Source of the DNA: Stenotrophomonas sp046736075
GTDB lineage: Bacteria > Pseudomonadota > Gammaproteobacteria > Xanthomonadales > Xanthomonadaceae
Direction of reading: 5' to 3'
Length of the DNA: 64,000 nt
NCBI RefSeq assembly: GCF_046736075.1
Contig: NZ_CP177163.1
Span: 2,294,001-2,358,000, forward strand
The stretch's first letter is position 1, and every line of letters starts with the position of its first letter. Shown one piece after another: positions 37,174 to 45,616 of the stretch. A program made the position numbers and the translations under genes. The notes below the pieces were generated by a model. The model saw only the letters and a program-made list of their open reading frames with translations, was not told the origin of the DNA and did not search any database.

Positions 37174-38090
37174 ATGAAGGCCTACGACGCAGAAATCCGG
37201 GTGGTCAGGAACAACGAGGGGAAGAGTCCTGCTTCAAACGGGGGACTTTGGGGTACTCCTTTGCCGAATCACTTCTGCTTCTTGACCAGCCGAACTGACG
37301 GGAAAGTCATAGAGCCGGCGTTCGACTTCATGTGTGCCACCTATCTAACCAGGGCGGCGACGCCGTGCCTGAAGGGGGAAGGAACACCGCGCCAACCATC
37401 CTGGCCGACATAGCCGACTTCCATCACTACCTGGACGCCTCGGGCATCAAGGTGGCCGATATCTCATCCGCACACTTGAGGGGCTACGCCACAGACCTCT
37501 GTCACTCCAAGTCGGCAGCAACAGGAAAGAACCTGGCCGCGAGCACGGTCAATCGACGCTGGTCGACGCTCACGAAGTTCATCCTCTACTGCCTACGGCA
37601 TGGATATCTGAAGAACGTGATCCCTACCGCCGAGCGAGACACCAAACGCGGGAAGGTCACCTATCTCGACATTGACGCAGATATCTCTGGATCAGGCAGC
37701 AACCTGCTTATCACTGCGCTTGACCCTCAAACCTTGGACCTCTTGCTTGAGGAGTTGGGGCCTCCTGTGAAGGAGATCATTGATCAAACAGTCGTGCTCT
37801 GCGAGGGCGCAACCACTGACCGACTCATGGCTGAGGTCTGCCTACATACGGGCCTAAGGCGCGCCGAAGTCTGCAATCTAGGGCTCTCTGCTATTGAGAC
37901 CATGCCGCTCGATCAGCTGGACCCGGTGTCGGAGCTTCCAGTAGTGATCGTGGGCAAGGGGAACAAGGCGAGAAACGTCCCATTTCCTGTCTGGCTGCTT
38001 GGCGCGCTCAGCCTGTACGTCAGAACAACGCGACAGCTTGCAATGGCAAGAAGGCAAGGGCTGACGTCTGAACCCGATCATGACGCATTG
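37174..38090 (+). pseudogene. Tyrosine recombinase (Tn554-type), frameshifted and truncated
   Basis: The N-terminus runs in one frame from ATG 37174 (MKAYDAEIRVVRNNEGK) to about 37370, then shifts frame at a G-rich tract (GAAGGGGGAAGG) to continue GRNTAPTILADIADFHHYLD. The SAM-like core-binding domain (VNRRWSTLTKFILYCLRHGY) and the catalytic domain start with Arg I (HTGLRRAEVCNLGL) are visible. Sequence after about 38090 is unrelated, so the HxxR and Tyr active-site parts are missing. The element can no longer move itself. Confidence 0.8.
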
Positions 38091-38404
38091 TGCACCTGCG
38101 TCAGATGGAGCAGTCGTCTCAGCCGACGGCTCTCCGCCTTCTCTTCAAGAAGCTGTGCGCTCAGGCCGCGATTGGCTTCGGCCTTGGATGCCTTCCTAAT
38201 TGCCTCCCACTGTTCTGAGTAGCGAGAACTGGAAGATCCAAAATTGGATCTGCTAACCCCTGATTCCCTTTCAACACCCTTGACGGAGACAAGGCGTTGC
38301 CCAGCCAATAGTTTTGCAACATTCGCTGGGTGCTCAGGCTTCTTCTGCACTAGCCGCGCGAGACCGGCCGTGATTCGTGCTTCGGTGGAAAGACGATTCT
38401 TCAT
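38078..38404 (-). pseudogene. TnpC-like accessory protein of a Tn554-type module, probably truncated
   Basis: Reads MKNRLSTEARITAGLARLVQ, then NVAKLLAGQRLVSVKGVERE and SGVSRSNF, followed by a charged coiled-coil-like tail. This resembles the small third protein (TnpC/DUF6262-like) that accompanies paired tyrosine recombinases in Tn554-like elements. It faces the recombinase remnant and abuts it directly, implying an inversion or deletion that joined two halves of the module. The natural C-terminus is probably lost. Confidence 0.6.
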
Positions 38405-38828
38405 TTGAACTCCCCAAGGTCGTTGACCAAGCAGGAATCTATGCCTCAGTACGCTTGTAGGTACATGAGTCAGAAATCGCAGTTGCGGCACACACAATGG
38501 CAAATGTGCGCTCACTCGAGGGAGAAAGCAACGCTGGGTTGCGCAGATACTCCGAAACTTACCTCGTGCACTGAGCTCCAATCCCTATCGGAACTTTTAC
38601 CTGATCAATATGTGTGCTCCCGTACCGGCCATCGCTCTGTAGACAGGTCGCGGATGAAGAAGGCCAGAGATTTTCAGTCGATCTGACGACTCATACCCGA
38701 GGGTTTCAACTGCGAGGGAGCTAACGTATCACTAGGCTCACGGCTTGCCCGTACCAGTGGGCTCACGCAATGGACAGATGTGCTTGGAAACGGCAATGTA
38801 GGCAGACGCAATCATCAAAGAGATTTCC
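38405..38828. other. Non-coding 420 bp in island
   Basis: No convincing gene. It holds a copy of the dispersed motif (ACCAGTGGGCTCAC, 38753-38766) and a partial one (ACTAGGCTCACGG, about 38731). Confidence 0.45.
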
Positions 38829-39299
38829 ATGAAGCCGACCATCTTGGCATTGGACCTGGAAGGAACGCTGATCTCCAACGCTATAAGCCAGATTCCCAGG
38901 CCTGGACTCTTTCAGTTTCTGGAGAACGTACGTTCTCAGTTTGAAGAGCTCGTCATGTTTACGACCGTGCCGGAGCCTCTTACGCGCAATATTGCTGGGC
39001 TCTTGGTTCGCGAAGGTAGCGCGCCAGAGTGGTTCACTCAACTCTCGTACGTTCAGTGGTCGGGCAAGACCAAGGATCTGTCGTACGTCTGCCCTCGACT
39101 TGGGGGTGCTCTTCTCTTAGACGACCATGGCCCTTACGTGCACCCCGGACAGGAGCAGTTCTGGGTTGAGATCCCGTTGTATGGATCGCCGTACTCGGAA
39201 GACGACAAGGGGCTGAAAATTGCCTCTGCGAGGTTGCTCGAGAGACTCTCAATTCTGGAAAAATCGATATTCGGCAAGCTGAGACCAGAGCTTCGCTAA
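38829..39299 (+). CDS. HAD-like (NLI/FCP-type) phosphatase-fold protein, 156 aa
   Basis: Small cytosolic protein. Motif I reads LALDLEGTLIS (Asp9, with Glu11 in place of the usual second Asp), motif II FTTVPEP and motif IV LLLDDHGPYVHPG, the order of a minimal HAD/NLI-interacting-factor phosphatase. The Asp-to-Glu change at the acid/base position may reduce or alter catalysis. It stands alone in the island, 420 bp after the recombinase remnant. Biological role unknown. Confidence 0.65.
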   Translation: MKPTILALDLEGTLISNAISQIPRPGLFQFLENVRSQFEELVMFTTVPEPLTRNIAGLLVREGSAPEWFTQLSYVQWSGKTKDLSYVCPRLGGALLLDDHGPYVHPGQEQFWVEIPLYGSPYSEDDKGLKIASARLLERLSILEKSIFGKLRPELR

Positions 39300-39690
39300 T
39301 CGTGCCGCTACTTGACTTTCCCATGACTACAGGAAAAGGGTGATCCCCCAGATCAGGAGGCGTTGAAGACAAACGATTAGTCGTGAACTCACGCGCTTCT
39401 ATCCGGAGCGATTGACACAGCGCTGATCGAGCTCTATGCGCTGGTAGAAAACTATCGAGGCGATGGTGTCGTACCAAAATCGGCATGTCTGCCGATAGCT
39501 GCGATAGGGAATGGCACGGACCGGAAAAGTTCGCACGCATCCCCATCGCGCCTTCACGAAGCGTTTCTACAAGCCAATTCCGACCGCAACGACGGTTGTG
39601 ATTGGTAGCGAGTGGATCCATCCGCAGAGGTCGTGCCACTTGAGGAGCGTTGCGCCGCGTGCACCCTTGGTAAGCTAACTCATTGGCTAG
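39300..39690. other. Non-coding 390 bp in island
   Basis: Overlapping open frames on the minus strand look like chance (no family features, odd composition). I see no RNA gene or clear repeat here. Confidence 0.4.
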
Positions 39691-40587
39691 TCATGTCGAT
39701 TGATCGGTCGACGCGAGCTTCGGTAATACATCCTGATCAAAAATTTCCTGTGCGGTACGGCCGCTCGGCTTATAGCCGGTAATCTCCTCAAGGGGCTCGA
39801 CTGTGCCTCCAATTGCAACAATCACATAGCGAAGCGATGTGCCGTTGAGAGAAAACGATCGAGCAGGCAGCTGGTTCATGAGTTCTGCCATGCTCGGAGC
39901 ATGTCTTGAGATGTAATCTTTGAACTTGAGTCGCCGTTGTTTGAGTAATTGCAACAGCATAGGATTCGCAAGATCCTCAGGACGCCACCGTGCAGGCTCA
40001 AAATTATCAGAAAGAACTAAATCTGGGATGAGAGTCGCTCTTCGAGCATCGTAGGGTTGATGTTTAACGGTAGCGTCTACTAGATAATATGGGGGTGCAA
40101 CAACTATGGCATGCGGTGCAGTGAACTGACCGTGGTCGATGGCCCAGAAGTAGCGAGGCGAAAGAGCTGACGCTGATGGGAATTCGATAGTGAGAGTTGC
40201 CTTTGCTACGTAGTTCCAGATTCCTAGCCTGTCCAGCATTCGCCCAATCATGCCCGAGGCGTCTACACACGCTCCTAACCTACCATCTCTCTCAACCGAC
40301 GCGCGCACCGCCTCCGTCACGATAGCAATCTTCTGTCTCGCGTTCGCTAGGTAGCTCTCATCGTATTTCTTCGCTTCAACGTATCTCGCATAGAGCTCAA
40401 GATAGCCAGGATCACGCTGCTCCTGCTTGAGGAACTCTACAGAGTCATAAAACCCTGCCGTGTTGAAGTCTATCCGGCCACGCTCAAATATCTGCTCTAG
40501 CTCGCTCTGCTTAGTCTGGTTCGTAAGCGCCCACGAAGTCTCCGCTTTCCCTCTTTCGGCTGAGCTGGCAAAAGAATCCATAGTCAT
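39691..40587 (-). CDS. Transglutaminase/papain-fold-like protein, 298 aa
   Basis: Cys-His-Asp arrangement of transglutaminase-like enzymes: GACVDASGMIGRMLDRLGI (Cys107), APHAIVVAPPYYLVDAT (His159, Asp171). Spacing and context (C at a helix start, H on a strand, D in the vD-T turn) fit the superfamily. The C-terminal third is unassigned. Start ATG 40587 with AGGAG upstream. It could be a cysteine protease, amidase or transamidase; no close homologue recognised. It is last in the minus-strand run that includes the trypsin-like and DUF262/HEPN genes. Confidence 0.55.
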   Translation of the reverse strand: MTMDSFASSAERGKAETSWALTNQTKQSELEQIFERGRIDFNTAGFYDSVEFLKQEQRDPGYLELYARYVEAKKYDESYLANARQKIAIVTEAVRASVERDGRLGACVDASGMIGRMLDRLGIWNYVAKATLTIEFPSASALSPRYFWAIDHGQFTAPHAIVVAPPYYLVDATVKHQPYDARRATLIPDLVLSDNFEPARWRPEDLANPMLLQLLKQRRLKFKDYISRHAPSMAELMNQLPARSFSLNGTSLRYVIVAIGGTVEPLEEITGYKPSGRTAQEIFDQDVLPKLASTDQST

Positions 40588-40722
40588 CTATCTCCTATCT
40601 ATATCAGACTAACACTCATGTAGACCGATAGTCCGAGGCAATTGAGAGGTGGCTTACGACAATATTTTCTGGCTAGGCCGTTCTGATTTGAGCACAGATG
40701 GTGGTTGGCATAGTCACCGCTA

Positions 40723-41637
40723 CTACTCCATGATGGTCGGCGCAGCTGTGTGCCGAACAAGTGAGTTCTCAGGAAAAACTCTCGCAGAACCACGGAAGGA
40801 CAGCTCGCGCAACGTAATGCCCAGAGACACGTTACCAACGTAATGTGTTTTATAGATCGGAAAATCCAGAATTGGGTGAATGAGCGTGACGTGTGACTCA
40901 TTGGTGGCGCCCTGGAAGCTTGAGGTGTTGATTGCCACCACCATCCCCGTTTCTGGGTTGATCACAGGGCCTCCGCTCGCGCCGCCGTGCAAATGAATTG
41001 AGGTTCGCATGCAAGGAAAATTCAACATCACGCGATCTCGCTGTACTGGGAAGACATCCAAAACAGCGCCATCGTAATGGTGCCCCGCAATGCCCATGTG
41101 AAGCACCCCGTTATGACGTGCAACAACTGTATCGGGGAATGCGTAAGTGGTCAGCTTTAATCCGGGCGATGGAACAGGTCCGCCGATTGGAAGTACATAG
41201 TTTGAAAGCGCTACTTTGTGCTCAGCGTGCAGCATTGGGTGGAGCTCACAAAGTGCCACGTCCGATACAGGGTGTCCTACAACTTGCCTGAACTGTCGAA
41301 AATAGAATTCGTTAGTGGCATCCTTTATCTGAAGGCAAGCAAATCTAGGTAATGCTCCTTCATCAAAAACATGTTTTGCTGTAAGTATCATGTTTGGGCC
41401 GACAAAGAATCCCGTCCCAACGACCCTCAAGTCGTCTCCACTCGGTCCCTTTACAACTATAGGCATTACGCCTTCCATAGGAGATATTTCACGACCAGAT
41501 TCCGCAATAGTCGAGTATGAAGTGGAAGATATTCCTTCCTGTGCTTCCCCGCGTACATCTAATTTGAGGGGCGTCGTTTCTTTAAGTGCGAGAGCAAGGC
41601 GTGTACTGCGATCCCCTCTTCTACTAGCCTCTCCCAT
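40723..41637 (-). CDS. Trypsin-like serine protease, 304 aa
   Basis: Chymotrypsin-fold protease with the complete triad: ILTAKHVFD (His89), VSDVALCEL (Asp126) and HGGASGGPVINP (Ser221). There is no signal peptide, so it appears cytosolic, which is unusual outside defence or conflict systems. The first about 55 residues are charged. Start ATG 41637 chosen (AAAGGG upstream); the frame opens at 41685. It sits between the HEPN gene (about 150 bp upstream) and the transglutaminase-like gene (136 bp downstream), all on the minus strand. Confidence 0.75.
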   Translation of the reverse strand: MGEASRRGDRSTRLALALKETTPLKLDVRGEAQEGISSTSYSTIAESGREISPMEGVMPIVVKGPSGDDLRVVGTGFFVGPNMILTAKHVFDEGALPRFACLQIKDATNEFYFRQFRQVVGHPVSDVALCELHPMLHAEHKVALSNYVLPIGGPVPSPGLKLTTYAFPDTVVARHNGVLHMGIAGHHYDGAVLDVFPVQRDRVMLNFPCMRTSIHLHGGASGGPVINPETGMVVAINTSSFQGATNESHVTLIHPILDFPIYKTHYVGNVSLGITLRELSFRGSARVFPENSLVRHTAAPTIME

Positions 41638-41787
41638 TGCGGTATACCCTTTGTCTCGACGAGAAATTAAAGGCCCATGTAGCACCTCTAGTTTCTTATG
41701 TGAAAATGTACGACTGATCCGTCGCTTGATTCATTAGCTCAAGCTACGGCACACTTTGCTAGGTTCTAGGCGGCTTCCCAAAATCAC

Positions 41788-42825
41788 CTATGAGAGAACT
41801 AATAGCGAAGCGCCCTCCGGCAAATCTCGATTTAGTCTCATGCCAAACTCAGTCCCTGCTTCAGCATTGATTTCCGCCACTACAGCGTTTCCAATCCTCA
41901 GTTCCTCGATCGTGATCTCGTAAATCAATCCTTTTCCAGCAAAGAACGAAAGGCCGGGTTCCAACCTAACTCGTTGAGACGCACGCGAACCGAAAATTTT
42001 GCCTGTGTACTTCTTCACTGCTACCGCCACCTCCTTAGTCGCGCCAGTTGATCGACCTGCTTCGATTATCTGAGTCCGCAGCAATGTGGCAAGGCATAGG
42101 CATAGAGTCTCAACGAAGTCTGCGTAAGCGACGAGCTGATTCGATCCACTGATGTTCGATACGGCTCCGTGCGATGCCTCATTACGTTCAGTAATAATTC
42201 TCTTCAGGTAGTTCGCAGGGGTATCTCCATCCCAGGTGATACGATCAAATAGTAGCTTTCCTTCCGGCACGGTACATGCTCGAGCGAAGGCGTTCTCGAC
42301 ACCCAGCTTGGCAAAAATCCTGTTCACGACATCCGCGCGATAATTGTCGGAGTCGGTCAGAAATGCATCGGTCAGCAGCTTGTAAGTGTTCCCCCGGAGA
42401 CCATCAACCAATCCATTAGCAATCGCGTCCTCAGACAACGTTGAAAAAAGAGTGTTGACCGGCGCCCATTTCGAAAGGATGTAACCGACGCCGACCCGAT
42501 GATTGATCCGTACAGCCTCCGCTAATCCGTTATAGGTAGGATGGAGTTTTGATATCTCATCTACGTATTCTTCAACAAGATCGCAGATTGCCTGTTCCCA
42601 TAATGCGTAAGTTCGGGTCACGGCGGCCGAGGAATCAAGGATCTGCCAAGCCAGTTTGTCCGGTGCCCCACTCCTGAGAATATCGACAGCCGCTTGGTCC
42701 AGCCCAAGGGTGGCAATACTCGGCGTAGCAGAATTCAAGGTCTGCCGTAGGCTTTCTTGCCACAGGACAGCTGCCCTTAAGTCAGACAATTGGCGAGATA
42801 GTGCCGCTGGTTGCGAGTTGAACAT
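41788..42825 (-). CDS. HEPN-family nuclease paired with DUF262 (MAE_28990/MAE_18760-like), 345 aa
   Basis: Helical protein with the HEPN motif in KRIITERNEASHGAV (Arg214, His219). The upstream helix LWEQAICDLVEEYVDEI and overall length match HEPN nucleases of the MAE_28990/MAE_18760 group, which are known to occur next to DUF262 genes. A beta-rich C-terminal domain (from about 260) follows. It starts 15 bp after the DUF262 stop, so the two form an operon; the natural reading is a two-gene antiphage or toxin-type module. Confidence 0.8.
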   Translation of the reverse strand: MFNSQPAALSRQLSDLRAAVLWQESLRQTLNSATPSIATLGLDQAAVDILRSGAPDKLAWQILDSSAAVTRTYALWEQAICDLVEEYVDEISKLHPTYNGLAEAVRINHRVGVGYILSKWAPVNTLFSTLSEDAIANGLVDGLRGNTYKLLTDAFLTDSDNYRADVVNRIFAKLGVENAFARACTVPEGKLLFDRITWDGDTPANYLKRIITERNEASHGAVSNISGSNQLVAYADFVETLCLCLATLLRTQIIEAGRSTGATKEVAVAVKKYTGKIFGSRASQRVRLEPGLSFFAGKGLIYEITIEELRIGNAVVAEINAEAGTEFGMRLNRDLPEGASLLVLS

Positions 42826-42840
42826 GAGAGCAGCCGCAGC

Positions 42841-44028
42841 TTATGCCAAAACAGCAGTTAACATATCTTTGAAAGCGTCCATTCTCTCTTGGATTGCCTT
42901 TGCGGTGTTTCCTTGTCCAGTGAAGGTGCCGGGACGGGCGGTAGCAACCAGTTGATGCGTCGCCTGAACGACCTCCTTTGAACGATGGAGCAACTTCTCG
43001 CGATTGCCGAGATTCTCGCTCAGCCCAACCATTACAGCGTCGGCGAAGGCAATCTGAGGCTGTCGGGCAATTCGGCCTTGCTTCTGCACCCATGGCTTAA
43101 ACAACTCAGCGCCGTAAACTTCAGCCGCCAACTCAATGGTTTCACTAAAGATCGCACGCAGCTCGCTTATATCAGCCGCGTTGAACTTCCGGCTTCGAAC
43201 CATGTACCTATCAAGGAACTGCTGAAGTCCCCCACGGTACTGAGTGCGATGGCGAAGAGAGAAGAATCGAAGGACGAATTCAACGTCTCTCATCTTGCTG
43301 AAATGAGGGTTGTTAAGCAAAGAATCTGATGGGTTCTGTTCCTCTTCCTCGCTGTACTTCGGCAGACCCCACGCCGCCCTCATCGTCGGGTGGCGAGAGA
43401 GCTCCAAAAGAAGATCGTCGAACTCATTGTGATAAATGCAGTGGCGGATCTCTTGGTTCTCAAGATGCACGCCGCCAGTGTTAAGGCGTTCAAAAACCTG
43501 CTGCCGTAGAAGCATCTCGTGCTCCCCGGTGGTGGCAGATTCCTTAAGCAGTACGATGTAGGAAATTGATCGACGATCCAATCCTTTACGGATCTCGCTG
43601 GGCAGCGTGCTGTACTGTCGACCGTTAAGCTCTGGCCACTGCTCTAGACCGCGGAGCTTGAAATTGTTCTCGTAGAATTCGCTAATAGTCGAGATACGTT
43701 GTTGCCCGTCCATTACCTCATACCGGGCAAAATCCGACTCGAAAAGGAAACACGGAGGAACAGGGATGTTCATGATGAGAGATTCAATTAGCTTAGACTT
43801 TCGCTTGACATCCCAACGTTTCCGGCGTTGGTAGAACGGCTGCAGCCGCATCCAATCCGCGCGCTTGAGTGCAGCTACGAAATTTGGGAGTTGCTCGCGA
43901 TTCGATTCCGTAACAATGCGAAGCTCTCGAGCTGAGTACTTGCTGTTGATCTCTTCATCTGTCGGTTTGCGGGTCCGTGCGACTGGCTCGTCCAGCCACA
44001 TGGTCTGCTCACTCGGGGAAAATGGCAC
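42841..44028 (-). CDS. DUF262 (ParB/Srx-fold, GmrSD-like) protein, 395 aa
   Basis: The N-terminal DUF262 domain is identified by LQPFYQRRKRWDVKRKSKLIESL, NIPVPPCFLFE and YEVMDGQQRISTI (DGQQR at residues 107-111), the nucleotide-binding/hydrolysis signature shared with GmrSD type IV restriction proteins and ParB-like NTPases. No DUF1524/HNH nuclease domain follows, so activity probably depends on the partner HEPN protein. Start GTG 44028 has AGGAGA upstream; an internal ATG (codon 10) is the alternative. Confidence 0.85.
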   Translation of the reverse strand: MPFSPSEQTMWLDEPVARTRKPTDEEINSKYSARELRIVTESNREQLPNFVAALKRADWMRLQPFYQRRKRWDVKRKSKLIESLIMNIPVPPCFLFESDFARYEVMDGQQRISTISEFYENNFKLRGLEQWPELNGRQYSTLPSEIRKGLDRRSISYIVLLKESATTGEHEMLLRQQVFERLNTGGVHLENQEIRHCIYHNEFDDLLLELSRHPTMRAAWGLPKYSEEEEQNPSDSLLNNPHFSKMRDVEFVLRFFSLRHRTQYRGGLQQFLDRYMVRSRKFNAADISELRAIFSETIELAAEVYGAELFKPWVQKQGRIARQPQIAFADAVMVGLSENLGNREKLLHRSKEVVQATHQLVATARPGTFTGQGNTAKAIQERMDAFKDMLTAVLA

Positions 44029-44283
44029 GCTATGTCTCCTTTTGCTGCGAGTGCTGCAGGCCGCACGGAGCGCCACTATAGCAAGAATGGCAGAAAGCTC
44101 GCGCCGCCTACTCGGCTCGGCGCATGGCCGTCGACGCAGCATCTGGCAGGTCCAGATAGGCTTATCACTAGTAACATACCGCTCTGCTGATCCTATCGAC
44201 CATCGACGGGCCCAGATTTGCACACTTAATCGCCCTGGGTTCCGTAGACACGTCGCAGCCAAAAACTATGGCTTAGGCGGAGG

Positions 44284-44720
44284 TGATCATGGGCACGATG
44301 CGGTAGACCAATGAGTTCAAGATCGAGACGGTCCGGCAGATCGTTGAGTGCGTCCGTCCCGTAGCGGAGGTAGGTAAGCTATCGACTAGGCGATCGATCC
44401 ACAGTCTTTACGGTTGGAAGCGGCAGCATGTCAACCGTGACGTATGCTAGATCGTGGAGCAGGACCAGAAGGCGCAAGTGCTCCGCCTCGAGGGTGAGCT
44501 TTGCCAGACCACTCAAGAGCGAGGCATTCTAACTAAATATAGCCGCCACGCCCTTTGCGAAGGGCTAAGAGCAAAATCTGCCTTAACGAAGCGACACCAA
44601 GACGAGTTGTGTCTCTACGCTATATGCCGGATGCTTGGCATCCATCGCATTGGCTGCAACGCTCCGATGAAAGCGCCGGTAGGCTCTCGCGACAAAGTCG
44701 ATAGAATACTGCTCGGGTAA
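44284..44720 (+). pseudogene. IS3-family transposase remnant (OrfA plus start of OrfB)
   Basis: One frame reads TNEFKIETVRQIVECVRPVA, then LYGWKRQHVNRD, a stop (about 44449), IVEQDQKAQVLRLEGELCQT and TQERGILTKYS: an IS3 OrfA with stops at 44304 and 44449. It continues with an OrfB-like start, KRHQDELCLYAICRMLGIHR. The rest of OrfB is missing, so this is a decayed insertion sequence. A copy of ACCAGTAGGCTCAC lies 100 bp downstream. Confidence 0.7.
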
Positions 44721-44908
44721 GTGAGGTAGGCCCGCTCCAACCTCGAATTCGGCTTGGAGCGATCTTTCAAGTATCCGGCGATGCCGCGCTCCCTCTGCCG
44801 TTCGGCAAGACTTTGGTCGCACCAGTAGGCTCACAGTTGGACATTCAGATCAAAAGGGCGCAGCGTTTGCTTCTCGCCCCCAAAGCCTATTGATTTCGGA
44901 GAGCTCAG

Positions 44909-45478
44909 GTGGGCAGAACAAGTGTCTCCCATCCACTGCAGATTGCGACCTTGCCCGTCGGGGTGAGCGGCGGTGCAATCGGTGTCACCTTTGCACCGGG
45001 AAAACATCAGGACGTCGCGATGACGGGGTCTTGGGCTCGGGACCTGGACCTCGATCTAGCGTCGATCGTCGCCTGGGGAGCACAGCATCTGATCACGTTG
45101 ATTGAGCCGTGGGAGTTCGAAGAGCTGCGAATCGCCTCTTTGGCCGAACGTTCCGGAGCGCACGGTTTGATGTGGCATGGCCTGCCGATTACGGATGGTG
45201 AGGCTCCTGATGCGCGACTGCTTGGGCCATGGCGATATCTAGGACCACAGTTTGCAGCCGAGCTCTTGTCTGGAAGCAGAATCGTCGTGCACTGCAAGGG
45301 AGGACTGGGTCGGACCGGGACCGTGGCTTCGATGCTCCTCATTGAAACACGTTGCGTTTCGGATGGGATCGATGCAATTGCTAAAGTGCGCTCAGTGCGG
45401 CCTGGTGCGGTGGAGACTGTGGAGCAGGAGGAATTCATTCTTAACTGGCCCGAGCGCAGGGCGCCGAGTCTCGGGTAG
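44909..45478 (+). CDS. Dual-specificity (CDKN3-like) protein phosphatase
   Basis: Cysteine phosphatase of 189 aa. P-loop VVHCKGGLGRTGTVAS (Cys129, Arg135) and the upstream general-acid loop LPITDGEAPD (Asp96) identify the DSP/PTP fold. Family members of this CDKN3-like kind occur in bacterial accessory regions; the substrate could be a phosphoprotein or a small phosphate ester. Starts at GTG 44909 with GGAGAG upstream. It is the last gene before the island's right end; not obviously in an operon. Confidence 0.8.
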   Translation: MGRTSVSHPLQIATLPVGVSGGAIGVTFAPGKHQDVAMTGSWARDLDLDLASIVAWGAQHLITLIEPWEFEELRIASLAERSGAHGLMWHGLPITDGEAPDARLLGPWRYLGPQFAAELLSGSRIVVHCKGGLGRTGTVASMLLIETRCVSDGIDAIAKVRSVRPGAVETVEQEEFILNWPERRAPSLG

Positions 45479-45616
45479 CCGCAATGGACGGCTAACCTAC
45501 CCTTCGCTGCCTTGAGTTGGCATACAAGGTGGCGGCATTCGGCAGTTAGTCTGGAGAAAGGGTACCGGTAGAGAACGTAGTGCTGAACACTTTTCTTCGA
45601 ACACATAAAGTGTTGC

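Noticed and set aside
37332..38222. Intact 296-aa integrase
   Set aside because: The N-terminus lies in another frame upstream and the last about 40 residues are antisense of the TnpC-like gene, so the frame is a chimera of remnants.
39034..39639. 201-aa minus-strand open frame
   Set aside because: Overlaps the HAD-like gene antisense and runs through non-coding sequence without family features.
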